This document shows, piece by piece, positions 60,287 through 64,000 of a DNA stretch of 64,000 nt (its first letter is position 1; each line of letters begins with the position of its first letter). The DNA is from Panacagrimonas sp041603235. Its GTDB lineage: Bacteria > Pseudomonadota > Gammaproteobacteria > Nevskiales > Nevskiaceae. The notes under the pieces are model-generated. The model was not told where the DNA came from. It searched no databases and saw only the letters and a list, made by a program, of their open reading frames with translations. The translations under genes and the position numbers were made by a program. The stretch is taken from NCBI GenBank assembly GCA_041603235.1, contig JBFIES010000001.1:496001-560000 (forward strand), in the 5' to 3' direction.

Positions 60287-61582
60287 ATGTCTACTGAAGC
60301 CGATCCGCAGTCTGCGGCCCAAATGATTCTTGACGGCAGCTTTGATGGCCAGCCCCTGCTGCCGTTTTCGAATACCCCTTTCTGGCGCAAGGTTACGACT
60401 GAAGTTCGGCTTCTCGCTCCGAGCCCGGAAGCATGCGAGGCTGCTTTGCGTGGCTGCATGTCATATGCAATGGGACGAAGCCAGGGTGCTGCCAATGCAC
60501 TAGTCGGTCCGGTCTGCGATACCTTGATTCAGGACGACAACACCTCGGGCATCCTGAGTATCTTGGGCGAGGTCCTGGACACTTTTCCGAAATCCATTCG
60601 CGCGCGTTTGCAGATGAGCAAGGCCCTGTTTCGAACCGGCGCATTGGAAGCTGCTCGAGATGAACTAGCGGCGATGCTTCCGGCCCGCGACAGGGAAACT
60701 GCTATCACGGTACTGAGACAGGCCCTGAGTTATCGAGCCTGGGACACGGTTGAGGCCCTGCTGGACCTTCCCCTTGTTCAGAGAGAGTCTCAAGGCGAAC
60801 TGGCTGACTTTATTGCCAGTGCCAATGCCCTGCGCACTCTTGACCGCAGTCGTCGCGCGGGCGACGCTGAGCCTGGCTCGCATGTCATCTGCATCAACCT
60901 GGATCGCGATTCGCATCGCATTCGAGGTGCGCGCGCAACTTACGCGGAATTGGGCTGCGCAATTGATCGGCACAGCGGGGTGTTTGGCGCATCGGTACCC
61001 GAAGTGCTCTACAAAAGAATCTTTCGCTGGAATTGCGCGACCAATGCCGTTGGTTGCTGTCTGTCGCACGTCGGCGTTTGGGAGAAGGTCGCCAAAGGGC
61101 CGGCAGACCATGTGCTGGTCCTGGAAGATGATGGGCTGCCCATGTACGACTTCGATATTGCCGAAGTATCGAGCATCATTCCGGCGGACTATGACTACTG
61201 CTTCGTCAATGATCGGGCCAATCCGGACTGGTATCGGCATACGCCCTTGCAGCAGCGATTCGCCCCTTTGGCAGAAGCCCTGCAAAACCTGCCCCCTGAG
61301 ACACGCGCACCTGGCGCTGATGGCTACATCCTGTCACGACGCGGCGCCGCAAAACTCCTCGAGATCGTGGACAGCCATGGCCTGCTTTTCAGTCTTGACT
61401 GGTACCTGATGGCACTTGCGGCTCCAGAAGAAGCCGCCGGTTCCGAGACCCACGTCAGCAGAATATTCGCCAAGATTAGGAAGCCCTTGCCGGCGGACTT
61501 GAGGACAAACGCGTACGTGGCAAGCATCCCGCTCGTCAGTCATCAACCGCAGGGCTTCACAGCGCGGGCGCATTTTGCATGA
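60287..61582 (+). CDS. GT25-family glycosyltransferase with helical N terminus
   Basis: A 431-residue protein. Residues about 1-195 are helical and TPR-like (RARLQMSKALFRTGALEAAR). The rest is a GT25 (LPS glycosyltransferase) domain: VICINLDRDSHRIRGARATYAELG, AVGCCLSHVGVWEKV, VLVLEDDGLPMYDFDI (metal-binding LEDD) and ADGYILSRRGAAKLLE. GT25 enzymes typically add galactose or glucose to LPS. The gene follows sqdB on the same strand by 28 bp, so it could transfer sulfoquinovose or act in the same unit; this is inference from position only. Confidence 0.85.
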   Translation: MSTEADPQSAAQMILDGSFDGQPLLPFSNTPFWRKVTTEVRLLAPSPEACEAALRGCMSYAMGRSQGAANALVGPVCDTLIQDDNTSGILSILGEVLDTFPKSIRARLQMSKALFRTGALEAARDELAAMLPARDRETAITVLRQALSYRAWDTVEALLDLPLVQRESQGELADFIASANALRTLDRSRRAGDAEPGSHVICINLDRDSHRIRGARATYAELGCAIDRHSGVFGASVPEVLYKRIFRWNCATNAVGCCLSHVGVWEKVAKGPADHVLVLEDDGLPMYDFDIAEVSSIIPADYDYCFVNDRANPDWYRHTPLQQRFAPLAEALQNLPPETRAPGADGYILSRRGAAKLLEIVDSHGLLFSLDWYLMALAAPEEAAGSETHVSRIFAKIRKPLPADLRTNAYVASIPLVSHQPQGFTARAHFA

Positions 61583-61621
61583 GCACAACAAGCCGCCAGG
61601 ATTGAGACGCTTTCACTCCGT

Positions 61622-62575
61622 TCAGACGCCGTCGGCCTTGATGTAGCTCGCACACAGATACTCGACAATCTGCCGGACAATGTCGGGCCTGACGTGTACA
61701 TGATCTTCTCCAAACGCGGAAAGCCCACCCGACAATGCAATCTCGTAGCTCGGAAAGTAATCCAGGCGGCCGACAAATCTGCGTCGCAGGCGATCAGCGA
61801 CAATTCTCAGCACCGACTTTGAAAACTGATTGGCCATCACGCAGTCGTCACCCGAAAAGGTAGATTGCAAAGGCACAGGTGAAACCGTCAACAGAACGCG
61901 TTTCAGACCTGCAGACAGTGCGGCGTCAATGCCTTTTTCAAGCATCAGGTAACTTTCGCCCACATCGAGACGTTCAAAGCGATAGCGCTTGGGTTCTGCC
62001 CTGACCATGGCGGGCAATGGGCCTCGGTTGAGATGTACCTTCTGCTCGGTGTCATACCAGCATTCAGTCATACCCAGGGTCAGAATCAGTACCTCGCTGC
62101 CTGGCAGATCTGCATATATCTGATCAATCTCCCGCCGGCGCTCGACCGCCCTAGACCGGGTAACTGCAGATCCTCCGGCAAGTAGCAGGTCAATGCAGTC
62201 ATCATCAGACCCGGCAAGCGCGCAATCCAAGTCAGCAATGTTCTGGCCGTTTGCGGCCCAGAGCAGCCGCTGTGACATGGCCGCAGGATTGTATTCATTG
62301 AGCAAACCATTGGGCCTGAATTTCCATTCCGTCTTTGGCGCCTTGAATCGCATGGCCGGCAGTTCAAAGTCACTAGCCAGAACTTCTTCCACATTGCGTG
62401 CAAAACAAGACCCAAGCGTGAACACCCGCCCCCCCCTGGACAGCTGAAAACTCGGATTCAGCGACGGGAACAGTAAGCCACCCCGTGAGCGCTGCTGATC
62501 CTGAACACCGGGATAGCGATGCATGGGTTTGATCCGACATGCATTCTGCAGAGCCTTGTCGCCTTCAATTTTCAA
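61622..62575 (-). CDS. GSCFA-family protein, second copy
   Basis: A 317-residue GSCFA protein: VFTLGSCFARNVEEVL near residue 55, VLILTLGMTECWYDTE and VLLTVSPVPLQSTFSGDD, all matching the first GSCFA protein (ATAGSCFAQ; TLGLTECW; LTVSPVPLIATF). The start is set at TTG 62575 since AGGAG lies 7 nt before it; ATG 62524 would give a shorter protein. Downstream of the sulfotransferase gene (65 bp). Function as for the first copy: probable sugar acyl esterase or acyltransferase. Confidence 0.75.
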   Translation of the reverse strand: MKIEGDKALQNACRIKPMHRYPGVQDQQRSRGGLLFPSLNPSFQLSRGGRVFTLGSCFARNVEEVLASDFELPAMRFKAPKTEWKFRPNGLLNEYNPAAMSQRLLWAANGQNIADLDCALAGSDDDCIDLLLAGGSAVTRSRAVERRREIDQIYADLPGSEVLILTLGMTECWYDTEQKVHLNRGPLPAMVRAEPKRYRFERLDVGESYLMLEKGIDAALSAGLKRVLLTVSPVPLQSTFSGDDCVMANQFSKSVLRIVADRLRRRFVGRLDYFPSYEIALSGGLSAFGEDHVHVRPDIVRQIVEYLCASYIKADGV

Positions 62576-62640
62576 CTGCAATCTCCTGATTCAATTCGGG
62601 ACCACACATAACCGTTACAGCAGGCGTCAAACTCTCGTTT

Positions 62641-63426
62641 TCACAGCGCTTGTAGAGCCAAGCGGTTGTTGACGCGCTCCCATAGCACCATGTCGGCCAG
62701 ATTGGCATTGCAGACATCGCTGTATAGAGAAACGCCCAATTCCTCCCGAATGCTGGAGAGTCGTTCCAAGAGAGTGCCGTTCCGTTTACCAACATTTGCC
62801 TTTACAACGGGCAATTTGATGTCCGGCAAATATTCTCGGGCAATTCGCTCGAGCCAGGACATCGATTCTTCGTAGCGCTCTACCAAGCCAACGAAGCGAA
62901 AAGAGTCCACGGCATCCAAAGCTTTTTCAATTTCGGGGAGTTCGCTCCGCCTTGATGCATGAGAGATGCGAAAAGTCTGGAAATTCCTGAAATTCCGACC
63001 CTTACTCTTGTGAATGAAATGCTCAACATAGGCCCTGAAGTCCATCTCTTTTGCGAGCCGTGCGCCAAGGGTTTGCGCGTCCTGCTGCCGTTCGAACTCA
63101 TACGCTGACTTGATTCGATCAATAGGGTGGCGCACGAAAACGATAGGAACTGCATGCAGCTCTTTCAGCGTCCACGGCGCAATCCGGGCCGTGTGCGAAG
63201 AGACGGCTTTCAATTCCGGGCGCTGCAGCAGACGACTCATGAATGCCTCCGGCGAAAGCAACTGGTCGCCAGATTCTGCTTCAAATGAGGCCCACTGATC
63301 ACCGAACAATTGCTTCAGCGCACGATCTACTGATGTGCCGGCATTCTTGAACAAGTGATAGTGAACGAACAGAAACTTCTCACCCGCACCGCTAGCCTGC
63401 AGCTCCTTGTCAAACGTGTTTGTCAT
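62641..63426 (-). CDS. Sulfotransferase_2-type sulfotransferase
   Basis: A 261-residue carbohydrate sulfotransferase of the heparan/chondroitin-type (Sulfotransferase_2) family. P-loop FVHYHLFKNAGTSVDRAL (about 20-37), 3'-phosphate segment VFVRHPIDRIKSAYEFER. Distinct from the KAGSTLL-type sulfotransferases elsewhere in the island. The ATG at 63426 overlaps the stop of the upstream glycosyltransferase (ATGA), so the two are coupled. Visibly AT-richer than the housekeeping genes. Confidence 0.85.
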   Translation of the reverse strand: MTNTFDKELQASGAGEKFLFVHYHLFKNAGTSVDRALKQLFGDQWASFEAESGDQLLSPEAFMSRLLQRPELKAVSSHTARIAPWTLKELHAVPIVFVRHPIDRIKSAYEFERQQDAQTLGARLAKEMDFRAYVEHFIHKSKGRNFRNFQTFRISHASRRSELPEIEKALDAVDSFRFVGLVERYEESMSWLERIAREYLPDIKLPVVKANVGKRNGTLLERLSSIREELGVSLYSDVCNANLADMVLWERVNNRLALQAL

Positions 63427-64000
63427 GTCTGCGATGCAGTCCTTGCATACAAGGTTGCAAACTCAGGGTCACTATGGATGCCCACTTTCTCGAGAGCTTC
63501 CTTCATGAGTTCCTGGCCTGCGGTAAAAGAGTACTGATCTCTTGCGAAGATCAATGCCGCCTTCGACATGGCTCCCCAACGTTCTTCGTCTGAATAGATG
63601 GACTCGATATGCGATGCCCATTGTGCGGGCGTTTTGGCGATCAAGGCTTCAACACCGTTCCGGATTCCGGTCCCCTCGGCCGCCACGGGCGAAAGCACAC
63701 TCGGCAAGCCGTTGGCGAGTGCGCCAATCACTTTTCCTTTGATGCCGGCTCCGCTCAGCAAACTCGCAATCAAGACGCGACAGGTGTCATACACTTCTGC
63801 CACATCTTCAACGAAGCCCTTTATCACGACGTCATCACCCGCAAGTGCCTCCACCTCAGGGGGAATGTTGCTTCCGTAAATCAGGAAGCGAATACCCGAT
63901 ACTCGCTTTCGCAGAACTGGCATCACTTCCGACACGAAATAGCAAACCGCCTCGACATTTGGCGGATGCCCAAATCCACCCAAGTACGCAACATCACACC
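63423..64000 (-). CDS. GT4 glycosyltransferase, C-terminal part (runs off the right edge)
   Basis: About 190 C-terminal residues of a GT-B family 4 enzyme; the frame remains open to the window edge, so the N-terminal part is outside. Features: YLGGFGHPPNVEAVCYF, IRFLIYGSNIPPEVEAL, VVIKGFVEDVAEVYDTCRVLIASL and AGIKGKVIGALANGLPSVLSPVAAEG, in which the G-x-K-x3-A-LANGLP region is the nucleotide-sugar site. The stop shares ATGA with the downstream sulfotransferase start. Transcribed GT4, sulfotransferase, GSCFA. Confidence 0.85.
   Translation of the reverse strand, partial: CDVAYLGGFGHPPNVEAVCYFVSEVMPVLRKRVSGIRFLIYGSNIPPEVEALAGDDVVIKGFVEDVAEVYDTCRVLIASLLSGAGIKGKVIGALANGLPSVLSPVAAEGTGIRNGVEALIAKTPAQWASHIESIYSDEERWGAMSKAALIFARDQYSFTAGQELMKEALEKVGIHSDPEFATLYARTASQT

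Overview
The window looks like a chromosomal segment of a moderately GC-rich gammaproteobacterium. The core gene order (rnr; purA-hisZ-DUF2065-hflC-hflK-hflX-hfq-miaA-mutL-amiC-tsaE-nnr; the pgi-panDCB-folK-pcnB run; glnE) is a gammaproteobacterial arrangement. The PA2778/PA2779-like pair and the FadL-type porin fit a Pseudomonas/Xanthomonadales-side lineage. There is no rRNA or other marker to place it more precisely. Genes are densely packed, with many 1-4 nt ATGA/GTGA/TTGA overlaps and several GTG or TTG starts.

Layout: 0.2-5.2 kb holds a leftward group with rlmB and, from its own unit, an OmpA-like lipoprotein downstream of rnr. A tRNA-Leu(CAG) with a terminator follows. At 5.7-9.2 kb there are three consecutive paralogous GAF-GGDEF diguanylate cyclases, then a secreted nuclease. 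From 9.7 to 22.7 kb a long leftward housekeeping block runs from nnr down to purA. Between hisZ and purA lies an array of 100-bp tandem repeats that duplicates the purA ribosome-binding site, start codon and first codons about 3.5 times. queG is divergent from this block. From 23.8 to 32.1 kb, leftward genes cover a papain-like lipoprotein/TPR protein and its partner, pgi, pantothenate synthesis (panB, panC, panD), a deoxynucleoside kinase, folK, pcnB and tRNA-Glu(CTC). A FadL-family porin and glnE end the core region.

From 36.6 kb to the right edge is an accessory surface-glycan island with frequent strand changes. It holds GDP-L-fucose synthesis (gmd, fcl), a UDP-sulfoquinovose synthase homologue, at least four PAPS-type sulfotransferases, four FkbM-type methyltransferases and another SAM methyltransferase, two GSCFA proteins, a WcbI-like protein, five glycosyltransferase-like proteins (one GT25, two GT4-like), a putative GHL15-type glycoside hydrolase, and TPR and coiled-coil proteins. 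Together these suggest a fucose- and probably sulfoquinovose-containing glycan decorated with sulfate esters, O-methyl and acyl groups. No flippase, polymerase or export gene is visible, so the locus must continue outside the window or the glycan is built on another acceptor.

The most unusual non-coding signals are: the purA leader repeats (chained mini-ORFs plus a hairpin whose loop presents the ribosome-binding site and start codon); a likely AUU start codon for pcnB; and a pair of hairpin elements with a compensatory base-pair change between panC and panD.
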